NCBI GenBank assembly: GCA_947384955.1
Contig: CANDJC010000033.1
Coordinates: forward strand, 1-38,874
Source of the DNA: an uncultured Eubacterium sp.
Lineage (GTDB): Bacteria > Bacillota > Clostridia > Lachnospirales > Lachnospiraceae
DNA: 38,874 nt
Direction of reading: 5' to 3'
Shown here: in pieces, positions 26,506-35,012 of the stretch
Layout: the number at the start of each line of letters is the position of its first letter
How positions within the stretch are numbered: position 1 is the first letter of the stretch
Position numbers and translations under genes: made by a program
The notes under the pieces: generated by a model
Told to the model about the DNA's origin: nothing
What the model saw: only the letters and a program-made list of their open reading frames with translations
The model's database searches: none

Positions 26506-27060
26506 TTATGATATTAGATGCTTTCTTTTCACAGCCACAACATTCAGGCTCATCAGACGCCCATGCTCAAAATCCATATGCGGCAGATATGCTCTGCTGC
26601 AGTCATCATACCCCCCCCCGGGAAGAAACTGCTCCCAGTCATATCTTTTTACATCAGAAAAGCCATTGTCTGTAAGCTTATCTTTTAAATATTTAAAATC
26701 AAATGCTTCATAATGATAATTATAATCATAGTCCTGCCCGCCATACAGTAATCCCATCAGCCCGGCCAGATTATGATGCTTTGCGTATTCCTGCACAACA
26801 GCTTCAAAATCCGGCACTGCTATCCGAAGAATCCCGCCTGTTTTTAAGACCCGGTTCCATTCTCTTAATGCGGCATCTGACTTCCATCTGCCAAAATGTT
26901 CCAGAAGATGGCAGGCGTAAATCTCTTCCGCAGTTTCATCTTCAAACTGTGATAAATCTTCTGCACGCCCAACAAAATCAATATGGTCATCTATCTTACG
27001 AATATCATAATGTTTATATCCTACCAGATATCTCTGCCCGCATCCAATATGTAATTTCAT
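26506..27060 (-). CDS. SAM-dependent methyltransferase, phase-variable
   Basis: A 184-residue class I methyltransferase. It has [18 protein letters not shown] (SAM-binding motif I region), CHLLEHFGRW (motif IV area) and LREWNRVLKTGGILRIAVPDF. A run of nine G encodes Gly-Gly-Gly in EQFLPGGGYDDCS near residue 150, so a one-base change would alter the last 35 residues. The start overlaps the fcl stop (ATGA). Likely O-methylation of a sugar in the glycan, possibly fucose; the acceptor cannot be read. The length is short, yet no essential motif is missing. Confidence 0.8.
   Translation of the reverse strand: MKLHIGCGQRYLVGYKHYDIRKIDDHIDFVGRAEDLSQFEDETAEEIYACHLLEHFGRWKSDAALREWNRVLKTGGILRIAVPDFEAVVQEYAKHHNLAGLMGLLYGGQDYDYNYHYEAFDFKYLKDKLTDNGFSDVKRYDWEQFLPGGGYDDCSRAYLPHMDFEHGRLMSLNVVAVKRKHLIS
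26611..26619. repeat. Nine-C tract (G on coding strand) in the first methyltransferase gene
   Basis: Nine uninterrupted C, encoding Pro-Gly-Gly-Gly with the flanking base in the sequenced frame. Confidence 0.8.
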
Positions 27061-28028
27061 TCTTTGTCTTCTCCCATCGTCTGCTCATATCTGAAATTTT
27101 TGAGAAAGTCCTGATAGGCAAGCCACAGTCCCTGCCTGAGTTCTGTCTGATACGTCCATCCAAGTGCAGCGGCTTTGCTTACATCCAGCAGCTTTCTCGG
27201 TGTTCCGTTCGGCTGTTTTTCATCCCAGCGTATTTCCCCGGTATACCCGGTTATTTCTGCTATCAGCTTCGCCAGATTCCGTATTGTGATTTCTTTTCCC
27301 GTTCCGGCATTCACAGTTTCACTGCCGCTGTAATGATTCATCAAAAATACACACAGCTGCGCCAGGTCATCCGCATACAGAAATTCCCGCAGCGGAGTGC
27401 CGTCTCCCCAGCATGTCACAAAAGCCAGCTCCTGCATCTTTGCTTCATGAAATTTTCGAATCAGAGCCGGAACGACGTGGGCATTAAGCGGATGGTAATT
27501 ATCATTTAATCCGTATAAATTTGTGGGCATTACAGAAATAAAATCTGCGCCATACTGCCGGTTTAAAAACTCACAGTATTTTAAGCCAGAAATCTTAGCC
27601 AGGGCGTAGGCTTCGTTTGTTTTTTCCAGTTCGGATGTCAGAAGGCAGGACTCTTTCATCGGCTGTGGCGCCATTCGCGGGTAAATACAGGAGGAGCCGA
27701 GAAATTCCAGTTTCCGGCAGCCGCACTTCCATGCAGAATGTATGACATTCATTTCCATCATCATATTCTCATACATAAAATCAGCCAGGGCATTCTGATT
27801 CGCTGCTATTCCTCCGACTTTTGCAGCCGCCATAAACACATACTCCGGCCGTTCTTTTTCGAAAAATGCTTCTGTATCTTCCTGCCTGCATAAATCCAGT
27901 TCCCGATGTGTTTTTGTAATAATATTCCAGTATCCCTGTCTTTTCAGTTCGCGTACAATAGCAGAACCTGCCATGCCGGTATGGCCGGCAGCATATATCT
28001 TCGCTTCCTTGTGCATCATATCCCGCAT
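27057..28028 (-). CDS. fcl: GDP-L-fucose synthase
   Basis: A 323-residue short-chain dehydrogenase that epimerises and reduces GDP-4-keto-6-deoxymannose to GDP-L-fucose with NADPH. The cofactor loop is [14 protein letters not shown], the catalytic serine is in LGSSCIYP, and Tyr/Lys are in [13 protein letters not shown]-type substrate features are followed by [11 protein letters not shown], a Fcl hallmark. AAGGAG precedes the ATG by four to five bases. It overlaps the gmd 3' end and the methyltransferase start, so the three are translated as a block. It is the second and last step from GDP-mannose. Confidence 0.93.
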   Translation of the reverse strand: MRDMMHKEAKIYAAGHTGMAGSAIVRELKRQGYWNIITKTHRELDLCRQEDTEAFFEKERPEYVFMAAAKVGGIAANQNALADFMYENMMMEMNVIHSAWKCGCRKLEFLGSSCIYPRMAPQPMKESCLLTSELEKTNEAYALAKISGLKYCEFLNRQYGADFISVMPTNLYGLNDNYHPLNAHVVPALIRKFHEAKMQELAFVTCWGDGTPLREFLYADDLAQLCVFLMNHYSGSETVNAGTGKEITIRNLAKLIAEITGYTGEIRWDEKQPNGTPRKLLDVSKAAALGWTYQTELRQGLWLAYQDFLKNFRYEQTMGEDKE

Positions 28029-29071
28029 CGTGCTCCTTTTGCCTTCGCCTCTTCTTTTGCCAGCTTCCAGTCATGCTCTGTCATTTTTAAAACCAGTTCC
28101 TCATAACTTGTCCGCTGCGGATTCCATCCAAGTACAGCCTTCGCTTTCGCCGGGCTGCCCCACAAATCCACAACGTCCGTAGGCCTGTATAATTCTCTGC
28201 TGACTTCAATTACCGTTCTTCCGTCCGCTTTGTTTATCCCTTTTTCATCCATGCCGGTATTGCGCCATTCAATGTCAATGCCTGCATAATGAAATGCCAG
28301 CTCTGCAAATTCTCTGACGGTATGCTGTACACCCGTTGCTATTACAAAATCTTCGGGCTTTTCGTGCTGCAGCATCAGCCACATGCATTCTACGTAATCA
28401 CCCGCATATCCCCAGTCTCTTTTCGAATCCAGATTTCCAAGATACAGTTTCTCCTGCAGTCCGCATGCAATCCGTCCTGCCGCAAGTGTAATCTTCCTTG
28501 TCACAAAATGTTCGCCCCGCCGCTCGCTTTCGTGATTAAATAAAATCCCATTTACTGCAAACATGCCATACGCTTCCCGGTATTCCCTGACAATCCAGTA
28601 ACCATACTGCTTTGCCACTGCATACGGAGAATACGGGTGAAACGGAGTCTGCTCGTTTTGCGGCACTTCCTGAACACGTCCGTACAGTTCGGATGTCGAT
28701 GCCTGATAAATACGGCAGTCAGAAAGCCCGAGCATTCTTACCGCCTCAAGAATTCTTAAAACTCCTAACGCTGCCACATCCGTACAGTATTCCGGCGCTT
28801 CAAAGCTCACCGCGACATGGCTCTGTGCGCCCAGATTATAAATCTCATCCGGCCTGCACTCTGCCAGAATCCGTACAACAGAGGAAGAATCCGTTAAATC
28901 CCCGTAATGCAGCTTTATTTTGTTTTCCGCAGTCAGATGGTCAATACGCACCGTATTCGAAACAGATACCCTCCTTAATACTCCATGCACTTCATAACCT
29001 TTTTTCAGTAAAAATTCAGCCAGATAAGAGCCATCCTGTCCGGTGATTCCAGTTATTAACGCCTTTTTCAT
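28016..29071 (-). CDS. gmd: GDP-mannose 4,6-dehydratase
   Basis: A 351-residue dehydratase that converts GDP-mannose to GDP-4-keto-6-deoxymannose. The NAD-binding loop [28 protein letters not shown] and the catalytic STSELYG...YAVAKQYG are classical. The fold continues through [14 protein letters not shown], characteristic of GMD. I used the second ATG (29071), which has AGGAAAGG seven bases upstream; a first ATG at 29077 is adjacent to the site. It feeds fcl directly downstream to give GDP-L-fucose, the donor for the fucosyltransferases of this locus. Confidence 0.94.
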   Translation of the reverse strand: MKKALITGITGQDGSYLAEFLLKKGYEVHGVLRRVSVSNTVRIDHLTAENKIKLHYGDLTDSSSVVRILAECRPDEIYNLGAQSHVAVSFEAPEYCTDVAALGVLRILEAVRMLGLSDCRIYQASTSELYGRVQEVPQNEQTPFHPYSPYAVAKQYGYWIVREYREAYGMFAVNGILFNHESERRGEHFVTRKITLAAGRIACGLQEKLYLGNLDSKRDWGYAGDYVECMWLMLQHEKPEDFVIATGVQHTVREFAELAFHYAGIDIEWRNTGMDEKGINKADGRTVIEVSRELYRPTDVVDLWGSPAKAKAVLGWNPQRTSYEELVLKMTEHDWKLAKEEAKAKGARCGI

Positions 29072-29088
29072 TTCCATTCCTTTCCTGT

Positions 29089-29853
29089 TTACTTTTTAAC
29101 AGCAAGTATAAAATCTCCGCCCCGCAGCAATTCTGCACTTCCCGTATCCTTTTTCTGCAGCCGTACCAAAAAACGGTAAAACAGATAAATCCTGACTTTC
29201 GAAAACAGCCCTAAATCCAGCGCGCAGTATTTTCTGGACACTTCAGGAATTCTCAGACAGTTTAACGCAAGACTTTCAAAAAAATCCCCGTTCCACTCCT
29301 CTGATTCGATACGGCAGCCATATTTTTCCAAAACAAACTGATACCAGTACCGGTTAAATCCTGTACAGAAATGATACGGTGCAAAATGTGTCATAGACGC
29401 AAACGGGGCTGTCAGCAGCAATTTACCCCCCCCCGGTCTTAATACTCTTACCAGCTCCTTTACCGCTGCCTGCGGGTCTTTGACATGTTCGAGCACTTCG
29501 GTGCACATCACAATATCAAACTCGCCGTCCTGAAACGGCATATCCGTAATATCACATCTTACATCAATTCCCTGTGTATTCCATGACTCGGTCTGCAGGC
29601 CGTGCCCGTCACCGGCACCGTCATATTCGCCAAAATCCTGTGATACATACTTAAGATGCCTGCAGTATCTTTGATAGCGTCTTTCACCGGCACCTGCGTC
29701 TAAAATCTTTTGGCCCGGCTCCATCGATTTTAACTTTGCCGCAATCCATCTATGCCTTCTGTTTTCATATACTTCTCCTGAAGCTTTCTGAAACAGGCAG
29801 GCGCGCATTTTTCTTCTCACCCTGCTTTTCCACAAAAACCTTTTTTCTCCCAT
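29089..29853 (-). CDS. SAM-dependent methyltransferase, phase-variable
   Basis: A 254-residue class I methyltransferase of the type 11 group. Motif I is [15 protein letters not shown], the acidic motif follows, [17 protein letters not shown] is motif IV, and [17 protein letters not shown] is the post-motif. The nine-G tract encodes the Gly-Gly-Gly of this conserved LRPGG segment, near residue 142, so a slip would truncate the protein in its fold. It probably methylates a sugar or lipid intermediate. GAAGGG lies about eight bases before the ATG. It sits between gmd and the flippase gene. Confidence 0.85.
   Translation of the reverse strand: MGEKRFLWKSRVRRKMRACLFQKASGEVYENRRHRWIAAKLKSMEPGQKILDAGAGERRYQRYCRHLKYVSQDFGEYDGAGDGHGLQTESWNTQGIDVRCDITDMPFQDGEFDIVMCTEVLEHVKDPQAAVKELVRVLRPGGGKLLLTAPFASMTHFAPYHFCTGFNRYWYQFVLEKYGCRIESEEWNGDFFESLALNCLRIPEVSRKYCALDLGLFSKVRIYLFYRFLVRLQKKDTGSAELLRGGDFILAVKK
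29426..29434. repeat. Nine-C tract (G on coding strand) in the second methyltransferase gene
   Basis: Nine uninterrupted C within the codons for the LRPGGG motif. This conserved PGG motif may have been the seed from which the run grew. Confidence 0.85.
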
Positions 29854-29873
29854 CGCTTATTCCCTTCTATCGT

Positions 29874-31604
29874 TTACCGCTCTTTTATCAGTTTTCCATT
29901 TTCTGCCCGGTATACCATATCGCATTCTTCTATTGTAGACAGACGGTGCGCAATCATAATCATGGTCTTTTTTCCATGCAGTGCATGAATGGACTGCATA
30001 ATCGCCTCCTCTGTTTCATAATCCAGAGCAGATGTCGCCTCATCAAATACAAGAACATCCGGATTCCGAAACAGAGCCCTTGCTATTCCTATCCGCTGTC
30101 TCTGCCCGCCGGAAAGCCGGATGCCCCGCTCTCCTGTCATCGTATTAAGCCCCTGCGGCAGACTCTTGACAAAATCGGCAAGCTGTGCCTCTTTCAGAGC
30201 TTCCCAGACTGCTTTTTCTGTATCGGCGCCTCTGTCACAGCCGAAGACGATATTCTCGCGTATCGTATCATCCAGCATAAAAATCATCTGGGGAATATAG
30301 CCAATGCAGGAAAGCCAGCCATACATATTTTGAAAGATATCAGTTCCGTCTGCCAGCACGCTTCCGCTCTGAGGCTTTAAAAGTCCGAGCAGAATATCCG
30401 CAGCCGTCGTCTTGCCTGCGCCGGAAGCTCCGATAATCCCGGCCGAGCTGCCCGCCGGAATCGTCATGCCGGCTTGTTCGAATATCTGTTTCTCTCCTCC
30501 GGGATAGGTATAACTGATTCCTTCCAGCCTGATTTCATGTACTGCCGGCAGCCTGCGTGCATTTCTGTTTCCAATATCAGCCTTTTCTTCGTCAAGCACG
30601 CTGATGTTTTGTAACATATTATCAAGTGCGGGTTCGTAAAAAACTGCCTGCGTCATGCCGGCCGTCATCCGGTTTGCGGACGGCAGAAGCTTCACGGCCG
30701 CCATAACAAATGCCGACAATGAAGGAATAAGTGATTCCATTTCATATCCTGCCGCTATCATAATTCCAAATACAGTCATCATAGAACAGACCGAGACCAG
30801 TTCAATCAGATTTCTTGGAATTGTCTGCAGCGTGCTGTTCCAGCGGGAAGCATCTGCCATGCGTTTTCCATATTTCATAAAATTTTTAAGAAAAAACGCT
30901 TCTGTCTGCGTAACCTTTACTTCTTTGATTCCAGAAATGGCCTGAAGCAGCCATTTATTCGTTTCGGCATATGTTTTCTGATACGCTTCCCCTTCTCTTT
31001 TCAGAAGCGGACGAAATACTCTTAAGATAACTGCCATCAAAAGCAGCAGCGCTGCTGCCACAAAAGCGGTCATAAAAGGATTGATAATGAAAACAGTAAG
31101 CACCACGGCAAATGTCACTGCTGCCTCAGTGACAAAATTCAGTATGACCGTAAGCATGTCAAACGCATTACGGGCATCTTCCTGTACAACCCTTATAATT
31201 TCCCCCGACTGCGCTGACAGAAAAGATTCATACGGCCTGCTCAGATACGCTTCTAAAAGCTTTGACTGCGTGAAAAAACGATGATTACTTACAAACCGGT
31301 ACTGAACATAATACTCAAATGTAAGATATACTGCTTTTATGATATAGATAAGAATCAGTGCCGCGATACACCAGATTACAAATTCCATGTGGCTTTCGAT
31401 ATGAAATATCCGGCATATCCAGTTACACAATTCATTTTCTGTTATAATATCTGAATTCATAACAGCTGTCACTAACGGAAGCATCATAGAAACTCCAAGC
31501 GCCTCAAAACAGGCTCCTATCAGCATCATAAAAAATAAAATAAGTACCCGCTTTTTCTGGTGCACATTTAACAGTCTGTAAAATTTTTTAAATACACGTA
31601 TCAT
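29874..31604 (-). CDS. ABC transporter, lipid-linked glycan flippase type
   Basis: A 576-residue half transporter: an N-terminal six-helix domain and a C-terminal ATPase domain. The ATPase has Walker A GASGAGKTTAADIL, signature LSGGQRQRIGIARAL, Walker B VLVFDEATSALD and the switch histidine in MIAHRL. In a glycan locus such PglK/MsbA-like exporters flip undecaprenyl-linked oligosaccharides. The start at 31604 (ATG) is preferred over a GTG 15 bases earlier; GGTGG lies about 11 bases upstream. It stands between the damaged glycosyltransferases and the methyltransferases. No Wzx or Wzy is in the window, so this is probably the only visible export route. Confidence 0.88.
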   Translation of the reverse strand: MIRVFKKFYRLLNVHQKKRVLILFFMMLIGACFEALGVSMMLPLVTAVMNSDIITENELCNWICRIFHIESHMEFVIWCIAALILIYIIKAVYLTFEYYVQYRFVSNHRFFTQSKLLEAYLSRPYESFLSAQSGEIIRVVQEDARNAFDMLTVILNFVTEAAVTFAVVLTVFIINPFMTAFVAAALLLLMAVILRVFRPLLKREGEAYQKTYAETNKWLLQAISGIKEVKVTQTEAFFLKNFMKYGKRMADASRWNSTLQTIPRNLIELVSVCSMMTVFGIMIAAGYEMESLIPSLSAFVMAAVKLLPSANRMTAGMTQAVFYEPALDNMLQNISVLDEEKADIGNRNARRLPAVHEIRLEGISYTYPGGEKQIFEQAGMTIPAGSSAGIIGASGAGKTTAADILLGLLKPQSGSVLADGTDIFQNMYGWLSCIGYIPQMIFMLDDTIRENIVFGCDRGADTEKAVWEALKEAQLADFVKSLPQGLNTMTGERGIRLSGGQRQRIGIARALFRNPDVLVFDEATSALDYETEEAIMQSIHALHGKKTMIMIAHRLSTIEECDMVYRAENGKLIKER

Positions 31605-31644
31605 AAAATCGCAATCCACCTATCATATGCAAGACTCGCATATC

Positions 31645-31842
31645 CTATATTCTGTCCGTCAGCGTCTTTTTTCTCATACAATAACGTTCTCTATATTCTG
31701 CCATGTCAAATCCGGCAATTTCCTGCAGCATGTCTTTCTGTTCCATTACCTTTTCTATTTTCCAGTCATACCATGCTAAACTTCCTACGCTTGCGTATGC
31801 CAGGCTGCAGCGGCTGTTGCAGCTTGAATGATAGCCCGTCAT
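31645..31842 (-). CDS. Short protein of unknown function in the glycan locus
   Basis: A 65-residue frame with a good GAGGAGGAG site four to five bases before the ATG. It begins MTGYHSSCNSRCSL and ends with a basic tail, RYCMRKKTLTDRI. It follows the truncated GT10-like gene after 12 bases. It is not recognised. It may be a remnant of the same glycosyltransferase or a genuine small protein. Confidence 0.4.
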   Translation of the reverse strand: MTGYHSSCNSRCSLAYASVGSLAWYDWKIEKVMEQKDMLQEIAGFDMAEYRERYCMRKKTLTDRI

Positions 31843-31854
31843 TCCGCTCCTCCT

Positions 31855-32253
31855 CTATGTGATGTCAGCGGGATATGGCATCGGAAAAATTCTCTCTCCT
31901 GTCACATCCGTATGCGTTGTTAAAACCGCATCATATACATCTGCCGCCAGCCGTTTCACCGCCTTTTTTCTATGTGCCGGCTCTGCCACTGCAGGTTCAA
32001 ATCCAAGGTAAATATGGCATTTGCCAGGATATTTTTTCAAAACGTCTTTTCGCAGGCGGTCAATATGAAAAAATGCTTCCATACTGCCGTATGATTCCGC
32101 CTTTTGATATGGAACCAGCTGATATCCCTGCCTTTCCAGCTCTTCTTTTAGCATAAACGGCCAGTATGTCGTCCTTTTTACAAACGGAGATTCTCTTTGA
32201 AACATACTGTTAAAATCCACATTTCTATGCAGAACTGCCGCTATTTTTTTCAC
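31855..32253 (-). pseudogene. GT10-like glycosyltransferase, N-terminal part only
   Basis: The 132 residues contain KCHIYLGFEPAVAEPAHR and ADVYDAVLTTHTD, which resemble the N-terminal half of GT10 alpha-1,3/1,4-fucosyltransferases, where a glutamate-containing strand and a FD.ILT segment occur. The frame stops after PMPYPADIT, and the donor-binding C-terminal domain (about 150-200 residues) is missing. The likely explanation is an internal deletion. The GT10 assignment is from pattern recognition and not certain; a protein of another family that is naturally short is the alternative. GDP-fucose genes in the same locus favour a fucosyltransferase. Confidence 0.45.
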
Positions 32254-32288
32254 TTTTCACACCTTCTTTCCGCATTTTTGCATATGCT

Positions 32289-33121
32289 TTAAACCGCAGT
32301 CCACCCGTCACATGCCGGGCTGTGTACAGGAGATTTGTTATCCCATCTTTTGGGACAGATAACCGTTTTATTTTTATCTGCGTTCAGCCATGCGCCCCAC
32401 CAGCTGAATGTACTGTTTGCAATGATATGATGCCTGCAATGGCTCATCAGGCACATATCGTACCAGTCCTCATAATTTTCATACTGGTTCGGCAGGACAT
32501 ATTCTGCATTCGGCAGCTTTAGATTTTCTCTGACCCACAGAATATCATCACTAAAAACAAGAAATTTTGCCAGCGGATATCTGTCTGTCATGATTCCGAC
32601 AGCTTTTCGGTAATATGCTTCATCACAGATACCGCCATAAATATCCGGCAGCTTTAGGTAGTCTTTCCTTCTGATATGTAAGCTGATATAGAAGCCATTC
32701 TCTATTTTGCGGATATGATTCTGCAAGCGCTTTTCTCCATAAGGGAACTGGAACTCTTTGCGAATCTGCCTTTTTATGTCCTGAAAATAAAATTCATTTT
32801 GAAAATAGCCTGTCAGCAGTCCCCTGTCCAGCTGGAATACTTTTTCGTCATACGGCAGGTTCCTGTCTTCTGTATAGCTTAACTGTCTCCGTCTGCAGAT
32901 TTTACGAAACACTCCCATTGCAAGATAATAAGGATAGTTCCGAAAGCCCTTAAACTTTTTTAGTCTGACATTGGGAAACTTTTCAATCGCATAAATACCT
33001 GCATTCGGAATGAAATACGAATTATCCAGTCTGACATGTTTTCCCTTTCTGAGCAGGGAACGGTAACAGGCATATTCAAACATCTGGTTTCCAAGACCGC
33101 CTTTTAGCTGAAGTACATCAT
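32289..33121 (-). pseudogene. GT11 alpha-1,2-fucosyltransferase, frameshifted right after its start codon
   Basis: The GT11 family is clear from LKGGLGNQMFEYACYRSL, HIRRKDY (donor site) and IIANSTFSWWGAWLN. AAGGAAGG lies seven bases before an ATG at 33119-33121, but that frame ends after five codons. The conserved sequence is open in another frame, VLQLKGGLGNQ, whose upstream codons have no ATG, GTG or TTG before the stop codon of the preceding gene. Adding one base after the first ATG would give an MIVLQLKGGLGNQ-type start, as in intact GT11 enzymes. The first usable internal ATG (33083) would lose the GGLGNQ motif. A base-call error or rare ATA start is possible. Confidence 0.75.
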
Positions 33122-33125
33122 GTAT

Positions 33126-33989
33126 TCACCTTCCTTTTCTCAGACGCCGGTATAATACATAAACAGGCATTGCATACAGCCAGATAAAAATTTTTACACT
33201 GCTTTTTCTGTCTAACTTCTTCCAGTCCAGAGGGATTCTGCTTAGAGCATCCTGTATCATCTTAAGTTTTGTTTTATCTCTGCCATTTTGATACACCAGA
33301 TATTCCAGTTCCAGCAATGACAGCCAGTAATATTTGCTTATATTGCAATACCCCGCATACCTTTTAATCGTCTGTATCTGTTCATATGTTACACAAATGT
33401 AGTCCTTCACATGTTTCTCAGTCAGCCTTTGTTCCGTTATGCTGTCATTTCTCTGGCGATAGCTGTACAAAATACCAGGCTCCGTCGCAATACGTAAATC
33501 TTTCAGCAAAAACCTGGTCAGAAAATTAACATCTTCATAATAGAGTCCCTCTTCAAAAAACAGTCCACGCAAATCCTTACGCCTATACATAAATTTCCAG
33601 ACAGAATATGAAAAACGCGCTTTCCCGTTCAATATATAACGAAGCATCTTCTTTCCAGAATAGATTCCTTTTTTCTCTTTCACTACATGAAGAATCTGTC
33701 CGTCATCACAAACCTCCCTGTAACCGCACATGCAGGCATCACAGGCATCTTTTAGAATCCTGTCAAGCATTGCCTCACAGGCATTTCTCCTCAGCCAGTC
33801 GTCACTGTCTGCAAAAAGAATATATTCTCCTGTAGAAATTTCCAGCCCTGCATTTCTCGCACTCCCTAATCCTGCGTTCTGTTTGTGGACTACGCGAATT
33901 CGTGCATCTTTACCGGCCCATTTATCACACATGGTTCCAGACAAATCAGAAGAACCGTCATCTACTAAAATAGCAGTTTTTTTGTTCCG
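33126..33989 (-). pseudogene. GT2 glycosyltransferase lacking its N-terminus
   Basis: The ATG-initiated frame (from 33944) begins SGTMCDKWAGKDARIRVV, already inside the GT2 domain. The codons before it still encode TAILVDDGSSDL, the nucleotide-binding strand, so about the first 30 residues (the usual PVYN segment) have been lost, with the break near 33990. GLGSARNAGLE and FADSDDWL follow; the C-terminal region is complete to about residue 272. Upstream of the break no start codon with a ribosome site is seen. The stop is five bases from the GT11 start. It probably added an upstream sugar of the glycan before truncation. Confidence 0.7.
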
Positions 33990-34324
33990 CTTTGCATCAG
34001 ATTCGCTGCTGCAGAATTTTCTATTATTTTATGTTTATAATTAAATTTTTTTGAGATATTCTGTGAAATACAGACAAAAAAGACTTAAAAATACAAAAAA
34101 ATAAGACTAAAAACTGGCAGATTAGACAAATTTATCTTTGGGGTTGCAAAAGTAAATGAATTGATATAGAATACTAACAGATAACATTTTCCAGTAAAAT
34201 GTTGTTTATAAGAATTTTATAAAAACTGCCTGTCCAGAATTCAAAACAGAAGTATTCCTCAGAACCTTTCAAAAAGCATTTCTCTTCTATTTCAAATCTC
34301 CGACAGGCCATAGTCCCGGCCGTT
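33990..34324. other. AT-rich junction between glycan locus and HEPN/MNT genes
   Basis: This stretch is much more AT-rich than its flanks and holds no supportable gene. It contains an AACATTTT/AAAATGTT hairpin near 34183-34203. The truncated GT2 and the lack of an upstream promoter or first genes suggest a deletion or rearrangement end here. Confidence 0.45.
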
Positions 34325-34708
34325 TTACAGCCAGTTTTCCCTTAATTCGTTTTCCAGTGTTTCAAACAGCCCAAGATACGTTTCTTTTGTTCTTTCTATC
34401 ATCGCAGGCGCTGTTTCATCATTGTAAGTATGTGCCGCCTCGTTCCGCTGCTCTAACAGTTCCAGCCACCCTGCTTCATCCTGTTTCATACCCGCATAAA
34501 ATGCTGTTTTAATTATCATCTTAGGAGAGCCTGTTTTATGATATCCCTGATTTTCCAATACTTCTTTCATCGCTTTCCAGGACTGCTCAAAGCAGATACA
34601 AAACAAATTTACCAGTCCCGTTTCCGTTACCACATCATACGGCGCACAATAATTTCTGCACATTCTCAGATTTTCCAATGCCTTCGAAAAATTCTCAAGC
34701 TTTTTCAT
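34325..34708 (-). CDS. HEPN-family protein (HI0074/HepT-like)
   Basis: A 127-residue helical protein of the nucleotidyltransferase substrate-binding (HI0074) type within HEPN. LEQRNEAAHTYND holds the R-x4-H motif that forms the RNase site in HepT toxins. It overlaps the end of the MNT gene by 14 bases, the standard order for the MNT-HEPN modules, in which the MNT enzyme AMPylates and silences the HEPN RNase. Whether this one is a toxin or a benign pair is unknown. Confidence 0.85.
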   Translation of the reverse strand: MKKLENFSKALENLRMCRNYCAPYDVVTETGLVNLFCICFEQSWKAMKEVLENQGYHKTGSPKMIIKTAFYAGMKQDEAGWLELLEQRNEAAHTYNDETAPAMIERTKETYLGLFETLENELRENWL

Positions 34709-35012
34709 ACAGTACCATTCCCTCTTTTTCTATTGATTCCATCAATGCCTCATTTACCGGCCCATCCAGATTTACCACATCAAACATCAGCAGCGTACGG
34801 ATTTCATCGTCCACACTGAGCCGAAATTTTCTGACATTTCCGCCCTTTACTGCCAGATCAATGTCGCTCCTTTCCCGGTTATCTCCTCTGGCTCTGGAAC
34901 CAAACAGGATTACTTTGCTAATATCACACTTTTTCGCAAGGCTGATAATTTCATCCTGAATCTCTTTTTTCAAATTTATATGCTTTACCGCTTCCTGAGC
35001 CTGTTCCATCAT
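34695..35012 (-). CDS. MNT-type minimal nucleotidyltransferase
   Basis: A 105-residue pol-beta-like nucleotidyltransferase. The active site reads FGSRARGDNRERSDIDLAV with the GS-x10-DxD pattern and a third acidic residue in the strand near 68-80. It is expected to be the antitoxin-like partner of the HEPN protein downstream. The start overlaps the stop of larE by four bases, so its translation may depend on larE. Confidence 0.87.
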   Translation of the reverse strand: MMEQAQEAVKHINLKKEIQDEIISLAKKCDISKVILFGSRARGDNRERSDIDLAVKGGNVRKFRLSVDDEIRTLLMFDVVNLDGPVNEALMESIEKEGMVLYEKA

